A stretch of DNA of 64,000 bases from Stigmatella ashevillena (GTDB lineage Bacteria; Myxococcota; Myxococcia; Myxococcales; Myxococcaceae), in NCBI RefSeq assembly GCF_028368975.1, contig NZ_JAQNDM010000002.1:7682425-7746424 (forward strand). The letters are read 5' to 3'. Made by a program: the position numbers and the translations under genes. The notes beneath the pieces are model-generated. The model did not search any database and was not told the origin of the DNA. It worked only from the letters and a program-made list of their open reading frames with translations. Position 1 is the stretch's first letter. Every line of letters starts with the position of its first letter. Below are positions 1-7,739 of this stretch, in pieces.

Positions 1-254
1 TGTGCCTCCCGGGCCACGCGGACCACCCGGTCCACCTCGGACGCGGGGGTGCGGTGGAAGCGGCCGAGCAGTTCGCGTGGGCTGGCGGGGTTGCGGCTCT
101 CCAGCAGGTCTCCGCTCCGGTAGGCCGCCCCCGCGATCCAGGAGGGGTATTCCGCGCCGAGCCCGGCCCTCACGGTGGAGAGCGTCTGATCAAACTGGGA
201 GTGCAGGACCGACAGGTCCGCATCGAGCATCGAATAGGTGATTCGAAAAGTCAT
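1..254 (-). CDS. Aldehyde dehydrogenase, N-terminal part (runs off the left edge)
   Basis: About 84 residues are present. The protein starts with ATG at 254, overlapping the stop of the upstream aminotransferase by an ATGA junction, which indicates translational coupling. The visible part reads MTFRITYSML, then YPSWIAGAAYRSGD, then LESRNPASP and LLGRFHR. The order of a 'YP..I.G' strand and an 'NPA....GR' strand is typical of the NAD(P)-binding entry of aldehyde dehydrogenases, closest in my reading to the RocA/1-pyrroline-5-carboxylate dehydrogenase branch. The catalytic Cys and Glu lie outside the window, so the substrate is not determinable. Its position suggests that it oxidises the semialdehyde made by the adjacent aminotransferase. 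The family call is fairly secure; the RocA-like assignment is inference. Confidence 0.75.
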   Translation of the reverse strand, partial: MTFRITYSMLDADLSVLHSQFDQTLSTVRAGLGAEYPSWIAGAAYRSGDLLESRNPASPRELLGRFHRTPASEVDRVVRVAREA

Positions 255-1612
255 AGCCGCTCCATGAAGGAGGTGATTCCCCGCGCGAGCTTCTCCACCA
301 GTTCATCCACCTCGGCCTCGGTGATGATGAGCGGGGGGCCGATCATCACGAGGTCTCCGTTCGTTCCGTCGGCATGGCCCGTGTTGGACCAGAGGACGAG
401 GCCCTGCGCGAAGAGCTCCGAGAGCAGCCCCTCCACCACCTTGCGCGAGCGCGCGAAGGGCTTCTTGCTGGCCTTGTCCTCCACGAGCTCCACGCCCGCC
501 ATCAGTCCGACGCCCTGAACGGAGCCCACGGACGGCAGGGGCAAGAGCACCTCGCGCAACCGGCGTTGCAGGTACTCGCCCACCCGCGCGGCGTTCGCCA
601 CCACCCCGTGGCGCTCGTAGTAGTCGAGCACCGCGAGCCCGGCGGCCGTCATGGCCGGGGCCTGCAAGTAGGTCTGGGCATGCATGAAGCCGCCGGAGCC
701 CAGACGCATCTTCTCGAGGTGCTCCTGGCGGATCAGCAGGGCGCTCAGCGGTGCGTAGCCGCCGCTGATGCCCTTGCCGAGCACGAGGACGTCCGGCGTG
801 AAGTCATACAGCTCGCTGGCGAAGAAGCGCCCCGTGCGGCCACATCCGCACATGACTTCGTCGGCGAGGGTGAGGATGCCGTACCGGCGGCAGATCTCCT
901 CCACGCGCGCGAAGTAGCCCGGTGGAGGGGGCGAGGCGCCCGCCGAGGAGCCGATGACCGGCTCGGCGATGAAGGCGGCGATCGTCTCGGGCCCTTCCCG
1001 CTGAACGGTCTCTTCCAGGAGCCGCGCGTAGTAGGAGGCCCCGTCTCGCGCATAGTCCTCGAGCCCCGAGCGGTAGGGGTAGGGCGCGGGCGTGGTGACG
1101 ACCTCGGACAACAGGGGGCCGAAGAACTTCTTGTAGTGAGGCCGCCCCGAGAGAGAGAGGGCGTACAGGGTATTGCCGTGGTAGCTGGGCACCCGGGTGA
1201 TGACCTTGGCGCGCTGGGGCTGGCCTCGCTCGACCCAGAGCTGCCGGATGAACTTGATGGCTGCCTCCACCGCCTCGGAGCCGGAGCCGAGGAATGCCGC
1301 CCGCGAGAGCCCTGCGGGGGCCAGGGCGCACAGGCGCGAGGCGAGCTGCTCCGTCACCTCGGTCGTGAAGTGGGTCCCGTTGACGTAGGAGACCCGGAGC
1401 AGCTGCTCGTGGATGCGGTCGGCCACCTCCCGGTTGCCGTGTCCCACACTGGCCACGAGCGCGCCGGCGGAGCCGTCGAGGTAGCGCTTTCCCTGGGTGT
1501 CGAAGAGGTAGATGCCCTCGCCGTGAGACACCACGGGAAAGTCGCGCGCCAGGTGGCGCAACAGGACGTTGCCCTCAGGGTAGCGGACAGGATGTCCCGC
1601 GTCGTTTTGCAT
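251..1612 (-). CDS. Class III PLP-dependent aminotransferase
   Basis: This 453-residue protein is of normal length for class III (omega-amino acid) aminotransferases. The ATG at 1612 is preceded by a GGAGGG ribosome binding site six bases away; an upstream in-frame codon at 1630 lacks one. Visible family marks are GSGSEAVEAAIKF for PLP phosphate binding, the ring-stacking Asp in DEVMCG (D251) and the Schiff-base Lys in LGKGISGGYAPLS (K280). Such enzymes move the terminal amino group of an amine or amino acid to pyruvate or 2-oxoglutarate, giving a semialdehyde. Here the next gene is an aldehyde dehydrogenase, overlapping by four bases, so the pair probably forms a catabolic module. The exact substrate cannot be read from the sequence. 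The leader contains a cobalamin riboswitch, which is unusual for this family. Confidence 0.9.
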   Translation of the reverse strand: MQNDAGHPVRYPEGNVLLRHLARDFPVVSHGEGIYLFDTQGKRYLDGSAGALVASVGHGNREVADRIHEQLLRVSYVNGTHFTTEVTEQLASRLCALAPAGLSRAAFLGSGSEAVEAAIKFIRQLWVERGQPQRAKVITRVPSYHGNTLYALSLSGRPHYKKFFGPLLSEVVTTPAPYPYRSGLEDYARDGASYYARLLEETVQREGPETIAAFIAEPVIGSSAGASPPPPGYFARVEEICRRYGILTLADEVMCGCGRTGRFFASELYDFTPDVLVLGKGISGGYAPLSALLIRQEHLEKMRLGSGGFMHAQTYLQAPAMTAAGLAVLDYYERHGVVANAARVGEYLQRRLREVLLPLPSVGSVQGVGLMAGVELVEDKASKKPFARSRKVVEGLLSELFAQGLVLWSNTGHADGTNGDLVMIGPPLIITEAEVDELVEKLARGITSFMERL

Positions 1613-1859
1613 CGGCCGCCCTCCACGCAATCCCGGGCGGCGCGGAGGCCGTCCGGTTCAAAGCCGTGTGGAGAAGCGTCCGTCGCCATGCCGCGGCACA
1701 TCCGGCTCGACCGAGCCCACGGACCGACCTTCGCCCCCACGGGCGAGCTGGTGACACGAGGGGGGGCGGAGGGGGGAGCCGAGACGCGCGTGCGGACACA
1801 CAGGAACTGCCGCGCTCGGACCTTCCCGCCTTCCCACGAGGCGCCAGGTCGAATGACCG

Positions 1860-1880
1860 CCCGTGGATGTCTCCCACGGG
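1860..1880 (-). promoter_or_regulatory. Hairpin directly after the riboswitch (possible expression platform)
   Basis: A perfect 7-bp inverted repeat, CCCGTGG and CCACGGG around a 7-base loop, sits immediately 3' of the aptamer on the transcribed strand. No T-rich tract follows, so a standard intrinsic terminator is not clear. It could be a Rho-linked or U-less terminator, or simply a structured leader. About 245 bases separate it from the aminotransferase start. Confidence 0.35.
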
Positions 1881-2066
1881 TGGATGCGGGCAGGTCTTCG
1901 GACTCGCGAGCACTCCGGCCCAGGGCCGGGTTCCTAGTCTTCGCCGCTTCCCAGCTCCCCAGGAGCCAGTGCCAATGGCGAGTTTCGTTCTCACTTACCG
2001 CTGCGGGGCAGTCCCGGAATCACACCGGGTTCCCTTTTAAGTCCAGGCGTGAGCCCAGACACCAGC
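1881..2066 (-). promoter_or_regulatory. Cobalamin (adenosylcobalamin-type) riboswitch
   Basis: Read on the minus strand the segment holds the conserved order of the B12 aptamer: an opening GGTGTCTGG arm; AAAAGGGAA; GGTGTGATTCCGGGACTG; CCCCGCAGCGGTAAG (the B12 box region); a GCCATTGGCACTGG-like element; GGGAAG with GCGAAGA; and a closing GAGTCCGAAGACCTGCC. Order, spacing and strand all fit the family. It lies in the leader of the aminotransferase/aldehyde dehydrogenase pair, about 270 bases upstream of the start codon. Cobalamin riboswitches normally shut off downstream genes when B12 is plentiful. A covariance-model search with the Rfam cobalamin model would confirm the exact ends. Confidence 0.93.
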
Positions 2067-2075
2067 ACAAGCGCG

Positions 2076-2105
2076 TCTATATGGTTGGCTTCTCGCGTGT
2101 GTCAA
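2076..2105 (-). promoter_or_regulatory. Sigma-70-like promoter of the riboswitch leader
   Basis: On the minus strand a perfect TTGACA (-35; bases 2105 to 2100) is followed after 18 bases by TATAGA (-10; bases 2081 to 2076). The predicted start point, around 2068, is within a few bases of the first paired base of the riboswitch aptamer. This agreement supports both calls. Confidence 0.7.
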
Positions 2106-2215
2106 TAGGTGCGCCCTGTGGAGTGGCGGCCCCTTCCTTCCGGAGGCAAGACGTGGGAAGCACCAAGAGGAGATGCGCCCGGGGTTGTCCCGCCTCAGGC
2201 AGAAGAGGAGTCGCC

Positions 2216-2557
2216 ATGACAGGCCCCGAACGCCGCCGCCACCGCCGCTTTCGCGTCCGCTTGAGCGTGCAGTTCCTGAGGGGAGAGGTGGAAGTCGCGG
2301 GGGAGATTTTCAACATCTCCTGCTCCGGCTGTTTGCTCGTCACCCCCGTGGCCCTGAAGCCTGGCGAGCAAGTGGCTGTCCACCTGCCCAGCCTGGGCAG
2401 CACGATGATGTCCTTCCGGGTGGTGCGGGTGCGCCCCGTGGGGCCCTGGTTCGCGGTGGCCACCGCCTTCGAGCCGAACCTGCCCAGCGAGGCCGTGCTG
2501 GAGGAACTCGCCACCCGTGAGCCCGCCTCGGACGACGAGCCCGAGCACCTCTTCTGA
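2216..2557 (+). CDS. Small PilZ-domain protein
   Basis: This 113-residue protein is essentially one PilZ domain, the cyclic-di-GMP-binding beta-barrel. The N-terminal arginine motif RRRHRRF (residues 6-12) and the second motif NISCSG (residues 33-38, of the [D/N]xSxxG type) are both intact, so c-di-GMP binding is plausible. The ATG at 2216 follows AGAGGAG at proper spacing. Single-domain PilZ proteins act as adaptors that change motility, polysaccharide export or transcription when they bind the nucleotide. The gene diverges from the riboswitch operon and converges with the next gene, four bases away, so it is probably transcribed alone. Its target is unknown. Confidence 0.88.
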   Translation: MTGPERRRHRRFRVRLSVQFLRGEVEVAGEIFNISCSGCLLVTPVALKPGEQVAVHLPSLGSTMMSFRVVRVRPVGPWFAVATAFEPNLPSEAVLEELATREPASDDEPEHLF

Positions 2558-2560
2558 GGC

Positions 2561-3652
2561 TCAGCCCGCCTTGCGGGCCAGCAGCAGGTGGAGGCAGCCG
2601 GTGTCCTCTGTGCGCACCTCGGCGTGGGCCACCCCGGGCAACCCCTCCACCAGTCGCAGCATGTCCGTGGGGCTGCGGTAGACGAGGTACCAATCCAGTG
2701 CACTCTCGGTGAAGTGGAGCATCGGGTTGTCCGCGTTGAAGTTGCCGAGCACCAGCAATCCTCCCGGCGCGACCCCTGCCCAGAGCCGCGTGGTGAGGCT
2801 CCGGGCAAAGCGCTCCGTGAGGTAGTCGTACAGGCCAATGGAGTAGAGGAAGTCCTGGGAGTCGCGCTCCAGCTCGCTGCGGTTGCGCAGCAGCGCGAGC
2901 ACCGAACCACACCACAAGCGCAGCGCCTCCAGCCGGGTGGCGGGCAGTGCGCCCACGCGGTGGAAGTGGGCCAGCGCCGAGTCCAGTGCACCTTGGTCCT
3001 GGTCCATCAGGGTGACGCTGTCGAAGCTCACCTCGCGCGCCACCGCCGCCAGCTCCGGCGCCGAGCCGGACGCCACGTTCATCACCCGCCGCGCCCCGCG
3101 TGCATGCTCCTCGCGCAGCAGGGTGCTGAGCATGTCACGGCGATTGCGCACCGCCTGGAATCCCGGCAAGTCCAGCGCCCAGGTGTCCAGCCAGAGGCCC
3201 AGGGGGCTCTCGCCCGCGGGGACGTGCCGGTAGAGGGCCTCCATCATGAGGAAGTCTCCGGCGTACCCGCGCGGCTTCTCCCAGCAGCGCTTCAGCACCG
3301 CGCTCTGCCAGAAGAAGGGGCCCACCTCGGCGCGGAAGCGGAGCTGGGCTTCCGAGGCCCGGGCCAGGCCCACGGTCCCTGCCGTTCCACCTGCACGCCA
3401 GACATCCATTAGGAGTGCACTGAGATGAGCAGAATCTTCAGGAAGCGGTGGATGGTGAACGCGTGCTGAGCTTGCCAGTGTGTTCAGCCAGTGGCTCAGG
3501 GTTGTTAATGTCTCAGTGAAGAGAGGTACCCTGGACACGGAGGAGGAATCGGAGATGGAGAACGTCAAGGGAACTCCGTTGGTGAGACATCCTGCGCCCC
3601 CCCCAACCAGCCCCTCAGGAGTGGACCGAGCTGTGACACAATCGAGGGACAT
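2561..3652 (-). CDS. Methyltransferase-fold protein, extracellular-factor/3-OH-PAME biosynthesis-like
   Basis: About 363 residues. The central part (about 110-340) looks like a class I SAM-dependent methyltransferase: RGYAGDFLMMEALY is a mark of a family often annotated as extracellular factor 3-hydroxypalmitic acid methyl ester biosynthesis protein, followed by a nucleotide-binding strand RVMNVASGSAPELAAVA, LMDQDQGALD and VAPGGLLVLGNFN. The start is uncertain. ATG 3652 has GAGGGA upstream, but it would touch the divergent start at 3651; a shorter GTG start at 3538 would leave a normal divergent promoter gap. The first 40 residues are low complexity and may not be translated. Substrate and product are unknown; the fold assignment is from motif recognition only. 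Confidence 0.7.
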   Translation of the reverse strand: MSLDCVTARSTPEGLVGGGAGCLTNGVPLTFSISDSSSVSRVPLFTETLTTLSHWLNTLASSARVHHPPLPEDSAHLSALLMDVWRAGGTAGTVGLARASEAQLRFRAEVGPFFWQSAVLKRCWEKPRGYAGDFLMMEALYRHVPAGESPLGLWLDTWALDLPGFQAVRNRRDMLSTLLREEHARGARRVMNVASGSAPELAAVAREVSFDSVTLMDQDQGALDSALAHFHRVGALPATRLEALRLWCGSVLALLRNRSELERDSQDFLYSIGLYDYLTERFARSLTTRLWAGVAPGGLLVLGNFNADNPMLHFTESALDWYLVYRSPTDMLRLVEGLPGVAHAEVRTEDTGCLHLLLARKAG

Positions 3653-4253
3653 GCCTTCCCTCATTCACGAGCGGGCTGTCAAGGAGTGCCGGGAGAGGCA
3701 GGTGTTCACCCCCGAGGTCGCCACCGTCCGTGGGCTGATCTTCAATGCGGTGCTCGGGCTGGTGAATCGGCATGAGGGAGAGGCCGCCGCGGCGGAGTTG
3801 CGCGGGCTCGTGTCGAAGAAGCCTTACATCGACTTTTTTCCCTATCCCGCCCGGGATTTCTTGCAGCTGCTCTACGGCGCCGCGGAGCGGCTCGCCCCGG
3901 CACATGGTGACTCGCTCGATGAGGCCATCCGGGCGTGTGGTGGCGCGGCCGTGTCGGGATTCTTCCAGTCGGCGGTGGGGCGCACGCTCACGAACCTCAT
4001 CGGACGGGGGGATCCCAAGCGGCTTTTCTCCAACGCCCCGACGGCCTACTCCACCACGGTGGGGTACGGACAGCGGACGTACACCCGGCTGACCGACCGT
4101 GCCGTGCGCTTGCACTTCCGGGGTGACATGCAGCCGGTGCAGTTTCACCAAGGGGTGCTGGAAGAGGCGCTCGCGGCGGTGGGCTGCAAGGGCCGGGTTC
4201 GCGTCCGGGCGCTCGGCCTGGATGAGGCCGAGTACACCATCGAGTGGGAGTAA
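3651..4253 (+). CDS. DUF2378 (TIGR02265) family protein
   Basis: This 200-residue protein has the usual size and opening (MPSLIHERAVK) of the TIGR02265/DUF2378 family, which is almost restricted to myxobacteria and occurs there in many copies. Other marks are YIDFFPYPARDFLQLLYGAA in the middle and the C-terminal half with RLTDRAVRLHFRGDM. No signal peptide or membrane segment is seen. The family has no established function. An upstream ATG at 3555 has a better ribosome binding site (GGAGGAGG), but it would add a proline-rich stretch unlike the family and overlap the divergent gene, so I prefer 3651. A polysaccharide locus begins about 100 bases downstream. Confidence 0.8.
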   Translation: MPSLIHERAVKECRERQVFTPEVATVRGLIFNAVLGLVNRHEGEAAAAELRGLVSKKPYIDFFPYPARDFLQLLYGAAERLAPAHGDSLDEAIRACGGAAVSGFFQSAVGRTLTNLIGRGDPKRLFSNAPTAYSTTVGYGQRTYTRLTDRAVRLHFRGDMQPVQFHQGVLEEALAAVGCKGRVRVRALGLDEAEYTIEWE

Positions 4254-4355
4254 GGGCCGCGGGGCGCTCGCGGCGGAGAGCAGGCGGGCAGGCACGCGTG
4301 GACTTCTTGTGAGGGAATGCCGCCCCCGGTACCATCCGGTTTTCCCTCTCTTTTG

Positions 4356-5867
4356 ATGAACGCGACCGACACCCCAGAAGTCTCCTCCTCCGAGGTGAAG
4401 GCCCGCGCCCAGAAGGGCATCGTCGTCCTGCTGGCCCGGACCGTGGCCTCCCAAGGGCTGCGTGTCATCAGCGCCCTGTGTCTGTCTCGCCTGTTGTTTC
4501 CTGGCGACTACGGCCTGTTCGGCATCGTGGCGTATGCCACGTCCCTGGGCGTCTTCCTGGGGGATCTGGGCTTGAGTGCCGCCCTCGTCCGCCAGGCGCA
4601 TGAGCCCACCGAGGACGAGACATCCACCATTTTCTGGTGTCACCAGGGGCTCACCGCCGTCATTGTCGCAACGGTCATGGCCCTGGCGCCCATCCTTGTG
4701 GAGGGCTACGCCCTGGGGGCGCAGGCCCTGCCCATGGTCTATACGATGACCCTGGGCCTGTTCTTCTCCTCCCTGCGCGTCATCCCCTTGATGATGCTGG
4801 AGCGGAAGCTGGCGTTTCCCGTCATCGCCCGCGCCGAGCTCATCGAGAACGTGGCGCAGGTGGTCACCACCATCGGTTTGGCCTCGCTGGGCGTGGGGGC
4901 CTGGGCGCTCGTGGGGGGCGGGTTGGTGCGCGGCGCGGTGGGGCTGGGCTGTATCTGGTGGGCGTCTCCCTGGAAGCCCCGGGGCGCCTTCCGGCTCGAT
5001 GTCGTCCGGCGCTTGCTGGGCTATGGCCTGGGCTTCCAGCTCCCGCCGCTGGTGGGGGCCGTGTCCGCGGGCTTCATCCCGCTGGTGGTGGGCCACTTTT
5101 TGGGCAAGGAGGCCGTGGGGCTGGTGAACTGGGCCTGGGCGCTGGCCTCCACGCCGATGATGCTCAGCATCATCCTCAACCGGGTGGCCTTTCCCGCGTA
5201 CTGCCGTTTGCAGGATGACCCGGCCGGTTTCGCGGACTACCTGAGGACGTCGCTGCGGCGCCTGTCCGCCGTGCTCTGCCTGTTCATTCCGCTGGCGGTG
5301 CTCGCTGTCCCGGTGGCCGTGCCGCTCTTCTTCGGGGAGCGATGGGTGCCCGCCGTGCCGCTCGTCCAGTGGTTCAGCCTGGAGTGCGTGCTCACCACGC
5401 TCACCGGTCTGCTGGCCACCGCGCAGAACGCGAGTGGCCGCCCCTGGGAGCGGCTGGCGGTCACCGTGGGGGTGGGGCTCACCCGGTGGGCGTTGGGGGC
5501 CTGGCTCGTCCATCGCTTCGGCCTCGCGGGCATTGGGCCCCTGGGCCTCATCGTCGGACTGGGCGAGCTGTGGGTCACCGCATGGCGCGTCACCCAGCTC
5601 AACGCCGCGCTCCGGGGGCTGGTGGCCGAGGTGGTGGAGCCTGTCGTCACGGTGAGCCTGTTGTTGCTGGGGGCCTTCGTGGCGGCCCCGTTTGTCAGCA
5701 AGGGGCTGCTGGCTCAGGCGCTGGTGGGGGCCGCGGTGTTCGCCGGGCTCGTCCTGCTGCGCGAGCAGCTCCCGGGGCCATTGCCCCTGGTGGCCGAATT
5801 GCGCGCCATCATTGCCCTGGTGAGCGCGCGGCGCGCTAGGGTCGCGCCCCAAGAGCCATCGCCATGA
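4356..5867 (+). CDS. Polysaccharide flippase (Wzx/MOP superfamily, lipopolysaccharide biosynthesis type)
   Basis: This 503-residue integral membrane protein has about 12-14 hydrophobic segments spread over the full length and the N-terminal pattern ARTVASQGLRVISALCLSRL then LFPGDYGLFGIV, typical of oligosaccharide flippases of the MOP superfamily (PF13440/PF01943). Such proteins move undecaprenyl-linked repeat units across the inner membrane. ATG 4356 is chosen because the residues before it in the same frame are not family-like. The stop overlaps the next glycosyltransferase start by ATGA, so the genes are coupled. It is the first gene of the polysaccharide block. Confidence 0.88.
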   Translation: MNATDTPEVSSSEVKARAQKGIVVLLARTVASQGLRVISALCLSRLLFPGDYGLFGIVAYATSLGVFLGDLGLSAALVRQAHEPTEDETSTIFWCHQGLTAVIVATVMALAPILVEGYALGAQALPMVYTMTLGLFFSSLRVIPLMMLERKLAFPVIARAELIENVAQVVTTIGLASLGVGAWALVGGGLVRGAVGLGCIWWASPWKPRGAFRLDVVRRLLGYGLGFQLPPLVGAVSAGFIPLVVGHFLGKEAVGLVNWAWALASTPMMLSIILNRVAFPAYCRLQDDPAGFADYLRTSLRRLSAVLCLFIPLAVLAVPVAVPLFFGERWVPAVPLVQWFSLECVLTTLTGLLATAQNASGRPWERLAVTVGVGLTRWALGAWLVHRFGLAGIGPLGLIVGLGELWVTAWRVTQLNAALRGLVAEVVEPVVTVSLLLLGAFVAAPFVSKGLLAQALVGAAVFAGLVLLREQLPGPLPLVAELRAIIALVSARRARVAPQEPSP

Positions 5868-6817
5868 AGAAGCCGGACCTGATCATCTCCATCGTCAACC
5901 ACAGCAACCCGGAGTTGCTGCACGACTGTCTGCGCACGCTGTTTCAGACGACGAAGGCGTGCACCTTCGAGGTGTGGGTGGTGGACAACGCCACGGGTGG
6001 GCGTGGGGTGGACGCCATGCGGCGGGACTTTCCCCAGGTGCGCTGGCTCTTCAACACCGCTCGCAAGGGCTTCTCCGCCAACCACAACCAGGTCCTCTCC
6101 CAGGCGCAGGGCCGCTACTTCTGCATCTTCAACGACGACACCCTCGTGCACGAGGGCGCCTTCGATGCGCTCGTCCGGTTCATGGATGAGAACCCCCGCG
6201 TGGGCATGGCGGGTGCCCGGCTGCTCAACGCGGATGGCACGCCCCAGGATTGCGTCTTCCGGGAGATGGGGCTCTCCACGGCGCTCTTCGACATCTGCTT
6301 CCTGCCGCGCTCCCTGCACTTCCTCAAGGCGCTGCACGTGGATCCGGCGCAGTACGGGAACGCGCAGGCCCGGGTGAGCTGGGTGCTGGGCGCGTGCATC
6401 GTCGTGCGCGAGGAGACGTTGGGCGAGGTGGGCTTGCTGGACGAGAAGCTCTCGCCCCTGGGCAACACCGAGGACACCGACTGGTGCGTCCGGGCGTGGA
6501 AGGCGGGCTGGGAGGTGGCGTTCTGTCCCGAGGCCGTCATCACCCACCTGACGAGCCGCTCCTTCCGGCCATCCGCGCGAGGGCATGACCGCGTCCGGGT
6601 GGAGCTGTGGCGCACGCGTCTGGCCTACTTCCGGAAGCACCATGGCCGGGTGCACGAGCAGCTCATGCGGCTCATCCTCGTGGGCACCCTGCCGTGGAAC
6701 TCGGCCGTCCTCACCCAGTCCCTGTTGCGGCGGCGCTTGAGCTTCGGCGAGTACCAGCGGCAGTTGTCCACCTTCGTGCGGATCTCCGAGATGGGGCTGC
6801 GCGCGAGGCTGGGGTAG
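5864..6817 (+). CDS. Family 2 glycosyltransferase (rhamnosyltransferase-like)
   Basis: 317 residues with a GT-A fold. Visible marks are the opening LIISIVNHSNPE, VWVVDNATGG for nucleotide-sugar binding, the metal-binding FNDDT near residue 87 and the acceptor-side EDTDWCVRAWKAGWEVAF near 205-222. The variant with 'NH' after the first strand and with NDD resembles cytoplasmic rhamnosyltransferases that extend O-antigen units. It would add a sugar to a lipid-linked acceptor on the inner face of the membrane. The start overlaps the flippase stop, and the next glycosyltransferase follows after six bases. Donor specificity cannot be told. Confidence 0.88.
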   Translation: MKKPDLIISIVNHSNPELLHDCLRTLFQTTKACTFEVWVVDNATGGRGVDAMRRDFPQVRWLFNTARKGFSANHNQVLSQAQGRYFCIFNDDTLVHEGAFDALVRFMDENPRVGMAGARLLNADGTPQDCVFREMGLSTALFDICFLPRSLHFLKALHVDPAQYGNAQARVSWVLGACIVVREETLGEVGLLDEKLSPLGNTEDTDWCVRAWKAGWEVAFCPEAVITHLTSRSFRPSARGHDRVRVELWRTRLAYFRKHHGRVHEQLMRLILVGTLPWNSAVLTQSLLRRRLSFGEYQRQLSTFVRISEMGLRARLG

Positions 6818-6823
6818 CCGGCC

Positions 6824-7735
6824 ATGCCCTTCTTCTCCATCATCATCCCCACCTACAACCGGGCCCGGTTGCTGGAGCGGACGCTCGCCTCTGTCTTCAC
6901 GCAGGAGTTCACCGATTACGAGGTGCTCGTCGTCGACGACGGCTCCACGGATGACACGGAGGACGTGCTGGCGCGCCACAGCGGCCGGGTGCGGGTGCTG
7001 CGCCAGCAGAACCAGGGCCAGGGGGTGGCCCGCAACCTGGCGATCCAGCACGCGGTCGGCACGTATGCCGTGTTCCTGGACAGCGACGACCTGTGGTTTC
7101 CGTGGACGCTCTCCACCTACCTCCAGGCCATCGACATGTACGTCAGCCCGTCGGTGGTGATGGGCACGGTCGCTTCCTTCGGACGTGAGGAGGAGCTGGC
7201 CTCGGTGTCGCAAGAGCCCTTCCGGGCCTGGGCGTTCACGGACTACCTGGCCAGCGCGCCGGAGCCGTTCATCCGCACCGCGTGCGTCATCGCCGTGCGC
7301 CTGGAGGCGCTCCGGCGGGTCGGGGGCTTCACCGCCCGGCGCATCGCCTCCGAGGATCATGATCTCCTCTTTCGACTGGGCACCGAGCCGGGCTTCGTGT
7401 GGATGCAGGCACCGATTGTGGTGGGCTACCGCCAGCATGACCACTCGTCCTCGCGCAGCCTCGAGCAGAGCCATCAGGGGCTGCGTTTCCAATTGGAGCA
7501 GGAGCAGGGGGGGCACTATCCCGGAGGGGCGTCCCGGCGCCGTGACCGGCTGACGCTCATCCTGCGGGGCGTGCGGCACGTGACGCGGTGGCTGACCGAG
7601 CACGGGCGCCCGGATCTGGCGATGGACCTGTACCGGCGCAGCCTCGGCGCGCACCTGGAGGTGCCGCGCTGGCGCTACCTGCTGGGCTTTCCTCCCTGGA
7701 TGATGGCGGCGTCGCTGCGGCACCTGCGCCGGTGA
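6824..7735 (+). CDS. Family 2 glycosyltransferase
   Basis: 303 residues. The classical GT2 opening FFSIIIPTYNRARLLERTL is followed by VLVVDDGSTDDT and the metal-binding FLDSDDLW near residue 85. The catalytic-base region is ASEDHDLLFRLG near 180. No membrane segments are seen, so it is likely a cytoplasmic enzyme working at the inner leaflet. It lies six bases after the previous glycosyltransferase and ends only four bases before a convergent acyltransferase gene. Its sugar donor and acceptor are not deducible. Confidence 0.9.
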   Translation: MPFFSIIIPTYNRARLLERTLASVFTQEFTDYEVLVVDDGSTDDTEDVLARHSGRVRVLRQQNQGQGVARNLAIQHAVGTYAVFLDSDDLWFPWTLSTYLQAIDMYVSPSVVMGTVASFGREEELASVSQEPFRAWAFTDYLASAPEPFIRTACVIAVRLEALRRVGGFTARRIASEDHDLLFRLGTEPGFVWMQAPIVVGYRQHDHSSSRSLEQSHQGLRFQLEQEQGGHYPGGASRRRDRLTLILRGVRHVTRWLTEHGRPDLAMDLYRRSLGAHLEVPRWRYLLGFPPWMMAASLRHLRR

Positions 7736-7739
7736 GGCC

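Noticed and set aside
1575-1994. A minus-strand open frame across the riboswitch leader
   Set aside because: It runs through the conserved aptamer and out of frame with the aminotransferase. Its product is Arg/Pro-rich and unlike any family. The RNA structure explains the region better.
3615-7723. Long minus-strand open frames opposite the flippase and glycosyltransferase genes
   Set aside because: The plus-strand genes have clear families, overlapping ATGA junctions and correct codon bias. The antisense translations are Gln/His/Arg-rich without recognisable domains.
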